Below, one piece after another: positions 44,469-56,184 of a stretch of DNA of 64,000 nt; the stretch's first letter is position 1, and every line of letters begins with the position of its first letter. The stretch spans positions 744,001 through 808,000 of the forward strand of contig CP137872.1 of the NCBI GenBank assembly GCA_034406715.1, given 5' to 3'. Source of the DNA: Rhodotorula mucilaginosa. Its lineage: Eukaryota > Basidiomycota > Microbotryomycetes > Sporidiobolales > Sporidiobolaceae. The translations under genes and the position numbers were made by a program. The notes beneath the pieces are model-generated. The model saw only the letters and a program-made list of their open reading frames with translations, had not been told where the DNA came from and ran no database searches.

Positions 44469-46738
44469 TCACATTCCCCTGGGAGCAGTCATGTAAATAC
44501 CACCTCCTTCCACCTTGGGACCGGTGATGGTCTTGCCGTACGGAATGAAGGGCTCGTCGTGACAGATGACGCGATCGTGGCCGTACTGGTCGGGACGACG
44601 TTCGAATGTCCAGGTCCAGACGACGACCTCGGTGCACGACCACTGAACGGACTTGAGCGCGGGCATGCGCTCTGCAAAGTTTTTGAAACGCTGCTGGTAG
44701 GTCGGACGGACAGCGTCGATGTCTTCGCCTGGGGAGAAAGAAGTAAGGGCCGCGCTGGATTCGTCAGCACGATCCCCCTTTCGAACGTTATCCCGAGCCC
44801 GAAAGGGAGTCAAACCTACGGATCCTCCTCGCCATCTCTTCCTCGACGGAAGTGCCCATAACCGAGATGATCCGGAAGTCGCCGTTGCGCATCGAGCGGA
44901 TAGTGCGGCCGTCTGGCGACGGGAACGGGTGGGCGCGAGGCTTCTCCCACGGGTGGTCGAATCCAAAGCGGCGGAGCTTCTTGAGAGGCTTCAGGGCTGC
45001 GAGCAGTTCCTCCTATGGGCCGCACGTCAGGCGGAGGAAACTGAGGAGTGACGCAGGAAGACGGGACTAACCGCTTCCATCTCCCAGCTGCCCTTGATGT
45101 CAAGCGCGATCAAGTTGGGGCAAGCCGCGACCAAAACCTGGACGTGAGAGCGCTTCATGAAGATGTTCCAAGGAGCTCCGTGGAACCCGAGCTGACGCAA
45201 AGAGTCGCCACAGCGGAAGAGTGGGCCAAAGATCTTGCGGATGTCGATCGGGCGGGCGCCGTTGAGATAAAGACTGTAGAGAGAGACGCAGACTGTCAGC
45301 CGGGAATACATCCATACGCATCGAAGGAAGACGCTTCAGCGAAGAAGCGGGGCGAACATCTGCAGAGGGGAGTGCTGCGTGACGCCGTTGACCAGGTCGA
45401 CACAAGAGACGTTGTCTTGCTGGAAGAAGCAGCTGGATGGGACGACGCGTCAGCTCGGCAAGTCGAAGAAACAAGTGCGTTCCGAGGCTGTACGCGCAAC
45501 TCCTGGAGCAACGGGAGAGGAGCACGGGGCGCTTGCAGTGCCGCATGCTCTGCAGTGTAAATCTCGAGAAAGCGCAGACTCTGCGCGGCGCTGTTGATGA
45601 AGGTGCGAAGGCAATGTTCTTGGCGTTGCAGTGGCGTAGCCAGAGGCCGCTCAGGCGCGGGAAGGTCGGGTACTGCCGGTTGTCGTCGGTCATGGCGTCG
45701 AAGAGCTTTTGAAGCCAGGGGAAGGGCTTTTCCCCTTCGACGATCCCAACACCATCAATACAGAGCTCCTGGAGGTTGGTGCTGGCTTGACGGAGAACGG
45801 CGGGCAGGTGGCGAAAGAAGACCTCGCGCTGCTCTTCGAGCGTCGCGACGTTGCGTTGGTTCCAAGGCATTTTCGAGCGACGCTTCAAGCCAGGCAGGTC
45901 TGGGCAAAGCTTGACGATCTCTTTGGTATTCGGAGCCTTGCGCTCCGTGCTGAGGTGGAACCTTTCGATCTTGCCGGCCAGGGGCAGGAGGCTCGGCAGC
46001 GAGTCGACGCCAAAGTCGTGCAAGACGAGCGTTGTAAAGCTCGGAGCCTTGCTCAGAGCTGCGGCAATAGCCGGCGGCACGGGATGCTGGGCGAGCCACG
46101 AGACGTTCTCGAGATGCGGCATTTTCTGCAAGGAGCGCGGGATAAGCTGGACGCTGACGAGCTGAAAGGAAGTGTACGTCGCCGGGAGACTCACGGCGAT
46201 GCATGCACAGGCGACCTCGACCCCGTGCGGAGTAAGAGACGCTACGAGGAGGTTTCTGTGGATGTTGCGTCACCAGTGTGAACGGGGGAACCGTGCGTAG
46301 GAGCCAGTCTGCGGCAGGAGGGGACTGACCGGACGCAGGCCAACATCTCGTCCCCCTTGCTGGCGAGGCTCGCGAGCTTCTCGGATTTGGTCAGGACGGC
46401 CTTGTAGTTGCCGAGGCTGCCTATGGCAAAGGTGTCTGCTGCGATCGGGAGGAGCTGACGGCGCAGGGCACGGTTGCAGGACGCGAGGGCGGACACTTCT
46501 TTCGCCATCAGTTTGACCTCCATCTCGACCTCGGAGCGAGTTTTGACCGTGCGCTGATCGTGGTCGCTGAACTCCACATTCGGTAAGAAGTCGACGATGT
46601 GCAGCAGGCTGCGACCGAGAGAGCCCACGAGGTGAGCGAGGCTAGCCGAAGGTTCTCTCGACGGTCGGCGAGAAGTGCAGGACAGGACAGAGGACGGGCG
46701 ACTCACACCGGCTGCGGCAGCTTGTCCAAAGTCAGCAT
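44469..46738 (-). CDS. Leucine-rich F-box-like protein, paralogue A (frameshifted in this sequence)
   Basis: Tandem paralogue of the next gene, with the same eight-exon plan: 46738-46707, 46656-46330, 46255-46195, 46125-45498, 45432-45358, 45273-45072, 45012-44820, 44728-44469. Exons 1, 2, 3, 5, 7 and 8 have exactly the same lengths as in the sister. The start MLTLDKLPQP and N-terminal helices look F-box-like; leucine-rich segments such as PSLLPLAGKIERFHL and LQELCIDGVGIV follow, and the end reads GGGIYMTAPRGM. Two defects show: exon 4 is one base short compared with the sister (near 45604-45612), shifting the frame after NIAF, and the following donor reads GC (GAGTT|GCGCGT) where the sister has GT. 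It may be a young pseudogene or contain a sequencing error. Function unknown. Confidence 0.6.
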
Positions 46739-47173
46739 ACTTGGCTAGAACCGGGTCGTATGGCGGTAAGGACGTGCTGCGAGAGAAAGGGAAGGGGGAG
46801 GGAGCCGAACGCATGCGAGGCGGACGAGGCGAGTCCTCCCCGCACGGACGTACCGCGGACACCTCGGAACAGAATTGTTGCTGCCAGCAACGACCTCGGA
46901 CATGATGCTTGTGCATGAACAACCAAGACCGAAACCCGAACAAACATTGTCGGAGCCTGTTTGCGCAAGCTGTGGCACTTACGTTGACGTCCGGCAGTCC
47001 TCCGCTGTCTTCGACTTCCCGACCCACACTACCAGTGGTCATACTCACCTGAGCTGCACTGTGGTATCAGTTCGGAGCGATGAGAGTCAAGCGACGTTCA
47101 CGCGATCAAGCTACAAGCACGGTAAAAGCGTTGTCCTCCCCGGTCAGCCCCCAGCCGCCCCCTCGCAACGAGC
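46739..47173. other. Spacer between leucine-rich paralogues
   Basis: A 435-nt space between the 3' end of paralogue B and the start of paralogue A, presumably terminator plus promoter. No other feature is seen. Confidence 0.4.
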
Positions 47174-49460
47174 TCACATTCCCGCAGGAGCGGTCATGTA
47201 GACACCTGCTCCCTCCACTTTGGGACCGCCGACGGCGTCTTCGTACGGGATGTAGGCATTATCCCGACAGATCACGCGGTCTTGGCCGTACTTGCCTGGG
47301 AGGCGTTCAAACCTCCAGGTCCAAACGACGACCTCGGTGCACAACCAGCGAACAAGCTTGAGGGCCGGCATCTGTTCCGCAAAGCTCTTGAAGCGTTCCT
47401 GATAGGTCGGACGGACGGCATCGATGTCTGCGCCTGCAAAAAGGAGGGGAGAAAAAGGAGGAAGAAAAAGTGAGACCAGTTCCAGGACCGCAGAATTGGA
47501 CGCTTCGGAGTGAGACGACGGGGAAGACTTACGGATCCTGCGTCCCATCTCCTCCTCGAACGAGGTCCCCATGACCGAGATGATCCGGAAGTCGCCGTTG
47601 CGCATGGAGCGGATCGTGCGGCCGTCTGGCGATGGCCACGGAAAGTCACGGGGCTTCTCCCAAGGGTGATCGAATTCAAAGCGGCGAAGCTTCTTGAGAG
47701 GTTCCAGAGCTTCAAGGAGGTCCGCCTGCAGCAGAAAACGTCAAGGGGAGGCGAAAAGGGACGAGAGACTCGAGAAGGCAAACTGACCGCTTCGAGCTGC
47801 CAGTGTCCTTTGAGCCCCAACGCCACCAGGTTGGGACACGCTGCGACGATGATGTGGACATGGGACATTGTGAATGGGCCGTTAGCTCCATGGAACTCGA
47901 GCTCGCGCAGAGTGTCGTTGCAACGGAAGAGCGGTCCGAAGATGTTCCGGATGTCGGTCGGACGGGCGCCCCCGAGCAGCAGGCTGCGAGAAAACGGTGA
48001 CGCCGAACGTCAGCGAGCAGGTTCGGGTCGACACCAATGCTTCAGAGCGGCTGACATTCGCAAAGGTGAGTTCTGCGTGATGCCGTTGACGATGTCAACG
48101 CAAGACACGTTTGTTTCCATGCAGTAGCAGCTGCATAGGTTGGTGCATCAGCGTCAGAGCAGACAGATTACGCTGAGCCGGCAGGCTTTACGCACAATTC
48201 TTGCAGAGACGGGAGAGGACGACTGGGGGCGGCCAATGTGGCAAGCCCCGGACTGTCGATCCTGAGGAAGCGCAGACTCTGAGCGGAGCTCTTGAGGAGA
48301 TGCTTGAAGGCAATGTTGTCGGCGTCGCAGTCGTACAACCACAGGCCGCGGAGACGCGGGAAGACCGGGTACTGCCGATTATCGTCGATCATGGCGTCGA
48401 AAAGCCTCTGCAACCACGGGAAAGGCTTGTCGTCTTGGAGGAGCCCATGACCGTCGATCGAGAGCTCCTCGAGGTGCGCGCTGGCTTGGCTGAGCAGGGT
48501 CGGCAGGTGGCGAAAGAACGTTTCGCGATGCTCCTCGAGCGTCGCGACGTTGTGTTCGTTCCAAGCCATCTTGGCGCGGCGCTGCAGGCCCGGCATGTCG
48601 GGGCAGAGCTCGAGGACCTCTTCGACGAGAGGAGCTTGACGTTCCGTTTCGAACTCGAGCTTGGTGATCTTGCTGGCGAGGAGACGGAGGCTCGGCAGCG
48701 AGTCGACACCAAAGCGACGGAGCACGACCGTCGTAAAGTTCGGAACCTTGTCGAGCGCGCGGGCAATCGCTGGAGGGATGGGGTGTTGCCCGACCCATCC
48801 GAGGATCTCGAGACCGGGCATCTTCTGCGAGGTCGGGCGATGTTGACTGGGGGTGAGCTTTCTTGAGAAGGGTGAGTATTTTGGCCGAATGACTCACGGT
48901 GATGCAATCGCATGCGACCACGACTCCGCGCGGAGTCAGAGTTCCGATGTTCAGGGTCCTGAGGCGATGTAATCCGAGTCTGCGTGAGTTGCAAGGTGCC
49001 AGAGAAAGCCAGTACAAAGGAAGAGAGGCCAAACTGACCGGACGCAGGCAAGCGTTTCGTCCCCCGTGCTCGCCAGACTCGCAAGCTTCTCAAACTCCGT
49101 GTCGTTCGGCTTGTCGTCGTCGAGAGTGCCCATGGCAAAGTCTGCAAAGACGATCGGGAGGAGCTGGCGGCGCAAGGCGCGGTTGCAGTACGCGAGAGCG
49201 CGCACTTCGTTCGCGAGGAGCTTGAGCGGCATCTCGACCCCGAGACGGATCTTGACCGTGCGCGTGTCGCTGTCCCGCATACTCAGACTCGGGAAGGAGT
49301 CGAGGATGTGCAGCAGGCTGCAACCGAGAGAGGCCACGAGGTGAGCGAGGTAAGCCGAAGGTTCTCTGGCCAACTCTGGCTGCTGGTGGGAGCGCGCAGT
49401 CGCGAAAGAGGGTCGGGAGGGCACTCACACCGGCAGAGGGAGCTTGTCCAACGTCAGCAT
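47174..49460 (-). CDS. Leucine-rich F-box-like protein, paralogue B (intact)
   Basis: Eight exons (49460-49429, 49365-49039, 48958-48898, 48824-48196, 48130-48056, 47983-47788, 47725-47533, 47433-47174) give 590 aa with all phases consistent. The first 50 residues (MLTLDKLPLPVEP...LVASLGCSLLHILDSF) could be a degenerate F-box. The body has leucine-rich segments (FGVDSLPSLRLLASKI, LEELSIDGHGLL, FPRLRGLWLYDCDADNIAF, LLLGGARPTDIRNIFGP, ACPNLVALGLKGHWQLEA). The C-terminus (RPTYQERFKSFAEQMPALK... ending GVYMTAPAGM) is shared with paralogue A. No catalytic motif is visible. It is probably a ubiquitin-ligase receptor or a lineage-specific LRR protein; I do not recognise a named orthologue. Confidence 0.75.
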
Positions 49461-50024
49461 GCTTGCTTGCCTTCGGTCCGAGTGGCACGGCTGCAAGAGA
49501 GAGCGGAGAGGGTGAGAGGAGAAAGTCGGGCGAGGCGATGACCCGTCGCCTCGATCTCCAACGCACGGTTCGTCCGCGGACCGTCCTCGCACATAAACAT
49601 TCGTCGCGACCTTTTCCCCCCGTCAAAGGACTGTTAGACACCATGAATAATACTTGCAAGACACTCTCAAGTTGCGTCTCGGGCAGAGTGAACCCTTCCA
49701 GAGAAAAGATACTTTCCTCCTCCTCCTCACTCTAGATGCGCCGTACTCCGTACCAACGTCGCGACCGGCTCTCCTGATTTGGGTAGAGCTTAGAAGTCAG
49801 TGCAAGAACGTGCAACCGTGATCCGAGCAACGGACGAACTCACTCTCTCTTTTAAAGGCGGTGACGGGTTCTCACTGTGTTGCCCTTCTAATGTACCGCC
49901 GCCCAACCCTCCTCCCAGGCGGCACCGATGACCAGCCGTCCGAGCCTTTCTTCCGGCGAAGGAGGTCCGGTATGGGAAGAGTAAAGTGGTATGCACCATG
50001 AAGAAAAAGCCCGAGGTTTCCTAC
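49461..50024. other. Intergenic, DPB3-like 3' end to paralogue B start
   Basis: About 560 nt. A 70-codon frame at 49790-49999 continues from a perfect donor-like GTGAGT at the DPB3-like stop codon, but its composition (Gly/Arg/Ser) argues against coding. Confidence 0.35.
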
Positions 50025-50871
50025 TCACGGATCCACGTCCATGCGCTCGTGATGACTCGGTGCTCCACTCGCACCGGCACTCGGCTCGCCCGCACGAGCA
50101 GAGACGCCGCCATCATCTTCCGAGTAGTTCGCCTCGCCGGCTTCCTCGTCGTCCTCGAAATCCTCGTCCTCGTCGTCAAAGTCGTCTTCCGGACCACCTC
50201 CTTCTCCCGCCGGCAACTTGATCTTCTTGCCCCTCGTCGTCCTCGCCGTCGCCAACCCGTCCACATTGCTCGGGTCGAGGCTTTTCCTGCTCTTGGACTT
50301 GACGACGCGTTTGCCCGAAAAGGCCTTTTCGGGCGCGGCGCTCGTCACGGCTGACGGGCCGGCGAGGACGTCTTCGTTCTGTTGGCGGAGGGCGAGAGCG
50401 GCAGAGAGGGGCATGGCGGTCGGGATCACCTCGGCGAGGTAGAACCACTGAGGCGAATGCGCGACCTTGGCTGCACGAGGAAGCAAAGGTCAGCACTCGG
50501 AACCGACGCACACCAAGCCGGCGCGCGTGCGATTGAGGGGACGCACCGAGGTGTTCGTAGCGAACCATCTTGACGTTGCGTTTCTGTAGCCGCGCCGTCT
50601 CGTACGCCTGTGCCGCTGACCGCTCAATCATCCGCTCCTGTCGGACCGACGCGCGAAAGTGGGGAGTTGGGTCAGGTCAGCGATAATCCACAGGCGGGGC
50701 GGGTGAAGCGCCGGACAGGCGTCCCAAATGGAGGATTGGCTGCAGATGCGTGGAAGGACTCACTGCTGCCCTCGAGATGAGGTAGACGGCCTCCTTGGAA
50801 CAGAGGCGGACGTCCTTGTCGGCCTTGATGATGCGGTTGACGCGGGCGGTCGGGATCGCGGATTGCGCCAT
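50025..50871 (-). CDS. Histone-fold subunit, Dpb3/CHRAC15/POLE4-like
   Basis: Small histone-fold protein related to DNA polymerase epsilon subunit Dpb3, Dls1 and CHRAC15, which pair with a Dpb4-type partner in polymerase epsilon or ISWI complexes. Three exons (50871-50764, 50637-50547, 50470-50025) give 214 aa. Residues 6-85 form the histone fold (TARVNRIIKADKDVRLC, KEAVYLISRAAERMIE, AYETARLQKRNVKMVRYEHLA) followed by SPQWFYLAEVIP. The rest is a disordered tail with lysine patches and long Asp/Glu runs ending ERMDVDP. The stop codon lies inside a donor-like CCGTGAGTAGG, so a further exon cannot be fully excluded. Whether it serves polymerase epsilon or a remodeller cannot be told from sequence alone. 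Confidence 0.82.
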
Positions 50872-51127
50872 TTCTCAGCTCCTTGGATCTGTTTTGCTAG
50901 CTGGCGGGGCGTAGAGTGCTATAGAGCTTGTCGCCGAGAATTGCTTCGCCTCGACGCGATGAGGCGCGACGACAAAAGCGGACGATCGGGCGAGAACGCA
51001 GAAGGTCGCTTGGGCGCTACTGAAGGCGTCTTGGATCTGATTCGGACTGGCCCGGGCTGGCTTTGGGCCGAGTCGTATGCGTGGAGAGGGAGAGAGACCG
51101 ACGTCGACTCTCTCACGCTCTGCCATC
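50872..51127. promoter_or_regulatory. Divergent promoter region, DPB3-like/WDR6-like
   Basis: Just 256 nt separate two outward start codons. No clear motif is seen. Confidence 0.45.
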
Positions 51128-54100
51128 ATGACGATGACACTCGCTCGTCCAAAGTCGCCCAGGATCGCTGCAAAGGCAGTCGCGTCATGTCCAGTCACAG
51201 CCCTGTCCCAAGTACCCGGGACCAGCTGGACCTGCGCGGGGGTGGCTCGCGACCTCGTCCTCCTCTCGCTCAATCCGCCGATCAACCGAAATGCTGCTGC
51301 TCTCGCGCCGGAACCCGTACGATGGACAATCTTTCAACGCGAGCGCATACATCGCATAGTATGGAGGCCGGAAGGAGGTGACAGAGCTCACGGGAACGAG
51401 CGGGAGGCGCTCGTCCTCGGCGGAAAGGAAGCCGTCCTCGTCCAGGTCAACCTCGATTCGTCCAGGTGCGCAGTTCTCCCACTCTAGCCTGCATGAGAAG
51501 AAGCGCTAACCCTCCATCGTGCAGACCTGAGCTCTTCGTCAAGCACCGATTCGCTCTCGGCGACGTGGTCGGTGACGGCGCTCTTCTCGGCGTAAGCGGG
51601 CTTGCTCTTCTCGCCTGCTCTGTCGTCTCAGGAGCGCGTGAACGTTGACCCGCCCGATACAGCAGCACGACAGAGTGATCCTCGTGACTCTTCACTGCAC
51701 CGTGCACATCTATGATCTCGTTCAGAACGACCCCTCCCCTTCGGCCGGCGCATCCTTTTCGGGACTTCTGTATCCGACTCGGACGATCCATGCACCGCAA
51801 CGGCCGCTACTGTGGGCTGCGCGCTTCTCCAGACCAGCCTACTCCTCTTCTGCGCCTCGAGCTGCATCAGAATCGAACGCGGAATACATCCGCATCGCGG
51901 GTGGCAGCATGTGGGGCGATACGTTTGTCTGGGACGTGTCGACGGCGGCGGATCTCCTCGGAACAGCATGTCAAGATGCGTCCTCAGCTAGAGAGCCAAT
52001 CCGAGGCTCGCTGCGGCGCTTGGTCGGGCACAAGGTGCGAGTTCCTCTCCCGCTTAGGTTCTGTTCCCCCTCCCGGATTGCAGCACAGGAGCGACTGACG
52101 AGACGAGACCTCTCGCAGGGCGCCGTCTTTTCGGCATCCTTTTCGGACTCGTCAGAATACCTCGCAACGTGCTCCGACGATCGGACCATCCGCGTGTGGG
52201 ACCTGCGCCAACTCGACCCAGACTTTGATCCGTCTTCAGCTTCCGGCTCTTCCGCTCTCCCCGGGATCAACCCCTCTGCGGCGCCGCATCAAACCCTCTG
52301 GGGTCACGAGGGCCGCGTCTGGCGAACACTCTTTCTTGACTCTGAGGAGGCAAAGTCAACCGTCCCCAGCTCTCCCTCTCGTGCAGAAGAAAGACCACCC
52401 GCACTGGTCAGCATCGGCGAAGACGCGACTTGTCGACTGTGGCGCGGCGGCGATGTCATCAAGACTTGGCGTGACGGTCACGACGGCAGGTCGATCTGGA
52501 GCATCGCGGTCGCCCGGCTCGAGGGAGACGAACCGACTTCTCCCGAACGGCGTTACGTCCTGACTGGTGGCGCGGACGGCGCGGTCCGATGTTGGCCGCT
52601 GGATCCTCCGGAATGTACTACGCCGCCGACCGCGACGCCCTCGACATCGGGAACACGGCAGGACCAGAAAACGCCGCGGTCCAAGACGAGCAAGGTGACG
52701 GCTCTCCGGGTGGTCAATTTGCCCTCTGCCGCCGAGGGACTGTGCACGGAGACGACGAGGCAACTTGCGGTTACACTCAGTGGAGATGGGTAGGTTCAGC
52801 GTGGACTTCCTCCTTTCTCACTCTGTGAGCTGCAAACGAGACGACTGACTCTGCTTGTCAAAACCAGCTCTTTCCGGGCTCGCGTCTTTCCGGACGCTTC
52901 GTCCGCCTCATCCGCGGTCATGACGTCCGACGACCGACCTATCTATTCCTCCGCCACCTTTGCCGGCTCGTACAGTTCGACCGTCATTCGCCTCTTGCCG
53001 CCCCTCCGCGGCGCGACTTCCGAGTCGACATCACCTCGTTGCACTCTCTATGCCTTTTCGAATCGCGGTTATCTGCTCACCGCGACGCTCAAAGTTGACG
53101 CCCTCGGGATGGTAGAGGTCGAAGGAGCGGAAGAGACGGTCAGCGAGGTCAAGGCGAACGACGTCGAGTTTGTCGATTTCGAAGATGAAGGAGACGGACG
53201 GAAACGGCGACGTGCAGTGGTATGGGAACGAGCTGGCCATCGGCTCGTGATACTGGAGCAAACAACAGAAGTGCGTGATCGCTACCTCGTCGTCGTCACG
53301 ACGAGTCCCTCGCTCATCGGCTCTATCCCCCTCGCAGGATTCGCCACTACTGCGGGAAACGGCCTCCCTGCAACTCGATCGATCTCGCCCTTCTTTACTA
53401 CCGACGACCATATGCTTTCTTTCGCCCGACCTCTTCCTCGTCGGCAGTATCCGCGGGCACCTTTCCCTCTTTCACGCACTATGCGACGGCTCCGGCTCGG
53501 CAACGACCTCGGCTCGTCTCCACGAGATCGCGCGACTCGAAAAGGTCCACGAGGATACGATCAATCGTATACACATACGGCATCGGGAGTCGTCCGCCTC
53601 CGCGGATTGGACGGCCGAAACTGTCGCACGAGACGGCGCGAGCTGTCTTGTGGAAGTCCGTGTGCCCGCGTCGTCGTCCGAGACGCCGAGCCTGCGAATG
53701 GTCGATCGACGGCAATTGACCAAGGGCTGGTTGGAAGACGTAGGTTCTTCCTCACCACGGCGACTTGATTGCGTTGCTGATACGAGCTCCCTCCGACCAG
53801 ATCTTGCCGAACGGTCGGTACCTCGCGCTTGTCGATACGCGCGCGGTCGTTCTCGACAGGCTCGGCCAGACTGTGAGAGCCTCTGACCTGACCTGATCGT
53901 ATGAGGTCCCGCTTCACGGAGAAAGGAGGCTGACGCCGAAACTGCATGCTTCTCCACTCCAGCTGGAGTCGTACCCTAGTCCGAACAAGAAAGCGCTTTG
54001 GCAGTGCATCAGCGACGCGACCGGCAACGTTCACTACTACCGCACTCAAGAAGACCTCGTAAGGCTGTTTGGTGTGATTGGCGCTCAGCGACCCTATCTG

Positions 54101-55754
54101 ACCGCTCCGCGCCTCTCTAGCTCTCGCACATCCAGCTCGGACCGGGACATTCTGCGCCGTCGACGATACTTCTCGGCGGTCTGCATGGGCGAGAGATCCG
54201 CGCGGTTGCGCCGCTTGCAGTACCGGGCGGTGGGGTCACACTCGTAGCGACCGCTGCCGAGAATGGCCTGGTCACCATTTCCCGTCGTGAGTGTCTTTCC
54301 CTATCCACGCTCCGCCACGAGCTTGATTTGATTCTCCCCTCTCGTGCAGTCACGCCAGCGGGTCAACTCGAACCGCTTTACTGCGATCGCTACCTATCAG
54401 GCTCGTACAAGTCTCTCGTCTGGTCGACCAATTCGAGCAGTCGGTATGGTGCTTTTACATTGTTTGCGTGCGGAACGCGCGCTTCGCTGGCGGCGCTCCA
54501 AGTAACGGTCGTCGTGCACGAGAGTGGTGCCGTTGGATTGAGGGTCGTGCCCGACGGAAACGAACTCGCGGATGAGGGTGAAGAGATCCGCGCGATGGAT
54601 CTCGCCACAGTATCGCTGCGCCGAGGCTCAGATTTGCAGCAGCTGGTCGCGGTCGGGTACTCGGACGGAATCGTCAGGGTCAGTTCCTTCCTCTTCAAAC
54701 GCGGTCCCGATGATGCTCAAAGCTGACGAGTCGATCGTCATCAGACTTGGCTTCACCGCTCGGGTGACCGCACGTTTACGCCACTGCACGCTTCGACCGA
54801 AGAGAGCAAGTGCATTCTTTGCGTCGAGACAATATCCATACAGCTCCCGACTGAGGAGACGCGGCGGGTGCTGCTCATTACTGCCGCCTCGGACGGCTTG
54901 TGAGTACTTCACGCCTCGTGATCCGCTTGGCCTGCTGCTGAACTCTTCCCTCATCTCCAGACTCGCTGTTCGAGATCTGAGCTCGTGAGTCGTACTCAAT
55001 CTCACAACCTCTCGCAAGCAAGACAAGCTCATGCCACGCAACCTTGATCCCACGCAGCCTTCTGCCGCATCCGACGTCAAGCAGCAGCAGCAGCACGTTT
55101 CCCACGCCCTTCTTTTCCTTCCGACCACATCCTTCTGGCATCAACAGCTTGTCGGTTCGAGTTTCCGGTGAGTGGAATCAGGGAATACTGCCGACACCCG
55201 ATCAAAGCTGACGCTCGGCCAATATTAAACGCTTGCAGGTCAGCGCATCTTGCTCGCAACCGGCGGAGACGACAATGCCCTCGTCATATCAACTCTCGAG
55301 GTCACCGCGGGGGGCAACGGCATCAAGTCGAACCTCGCCATCGAAGTCGTCTCGCAGTCTTCCCTCGCGGCCGCCCATTCGTCGACTATCCAAGGTGCGT
55401 CCCTAAAATCTGCCTCGCTTCTGAAATCGATGATTAAGTAGGCTAATTCTCGTTCTGCCTACTATGCGGTCGACAGGTCTCGACTTCCTCGACGACAAGC
55501 ACCTCGTCACCTCCTCCGTCGACCAACGCCTGAACCTCTATCGCTTTTCTCCCTCTTTCGAAAAAGAACAGGTCACCGCGTCACTCGAGCTGATCGACGC
55601 GACGTGCCTCGACGTCGCCGACTGCAGTGCGCAGGCAGTGGTGCAACGGACGGAGGGAACGTTGTTCGGAGATCGGGTCATCGTGGTCGGGATCGGGGCG
55701 GAAGTCGTCTCGCTCGAAACGCCTGCTGACGGAGGTCGGTCGTCGTCACCGTAG
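51128..55754 (+). CDS. WD40 protein, WDR6/Trm734 (Rtt10)-like
   Basis: Large WD40 protein that in yeast and humans partners the Trm7/FTSJ1 2'-O-methyltransferase for tRNA position 34. Fifteen exons (51128-51465, 51525-51591, 51663-52034, 52119-52789, 52868-53270, 53338-53739, 53801-53872, 53963-54058, 54121-54286, 54350-54678, 54745-54899, 54961-54984, 55058-55167, 55239-55394, 55477-55754) give about 1212 aa. Blade motifs include FSASFSDSSEYLATCSDDRTIRVWDLR, the following GHEGRVWRTLF, ALVSIGEDATCRLW, YVLTGGADGAVRCW, HPSGINSLSVRV and ILLATGGDDNALVIS. The GHEGxV plus SDDRTIR pairing and the size are characteristic of WDR6. Exon 12 is 24 nt. The acceptor of exon 3 could be three bases later. 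Confidence 0.82.
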
Positions 55755-56184
55755 GCCCGGATCCCTAGCTGCAACTCGAGACCGAGCGCAGCAAAATCAT
55801 TATTGAGAACCGAGTGAGCGAGCGAAAGCGTTGTTGCGCGGTCAGGAGAGAAGCGCAGTCAAGTGAGAAAGCCGTATTTGGTGCCGGCATCGGTAGGTCT
55901 TCTCTCCGAGCGGACAAGTGCACAGGAGCACATCGTGGGTTCCGAAAGCACGTAATCTCTCCGGTCTGCACTCATACGCGCCCAAAGATCGCGGCTGAAG
56001 TAGATAAGGAGGGGGATCCGAAAAAAACCAACAACTCATTTCCTCGCCGCCAAAGTTTACACACAAACTCCCCGAGCCCCGCTAGTTCCAGCCGTCCATG
56101 ATGATGACAGGTCGAGGTTGATTGGGGGGAAGAGATGGCGAAACCTTGAACGATGAGAAGGGACGAGGGTCGAGCCGAAGCCGT
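55755..56184. other. Convergent intergenic region, WDR6-like/RPS23
   Basis: About 430 nt between two gene ends, containing an A-rich GAAAAAAACC near 56020 and no recognisable gene. Confidence 0.4.

Noticed and set aside
44469-49460. A toxin-antidote or immune-receptor-like pair
   Set aside because: The two genes are paralogues facing the same way with only leucine-rich and F-box-like features; nothing indicates such a function.
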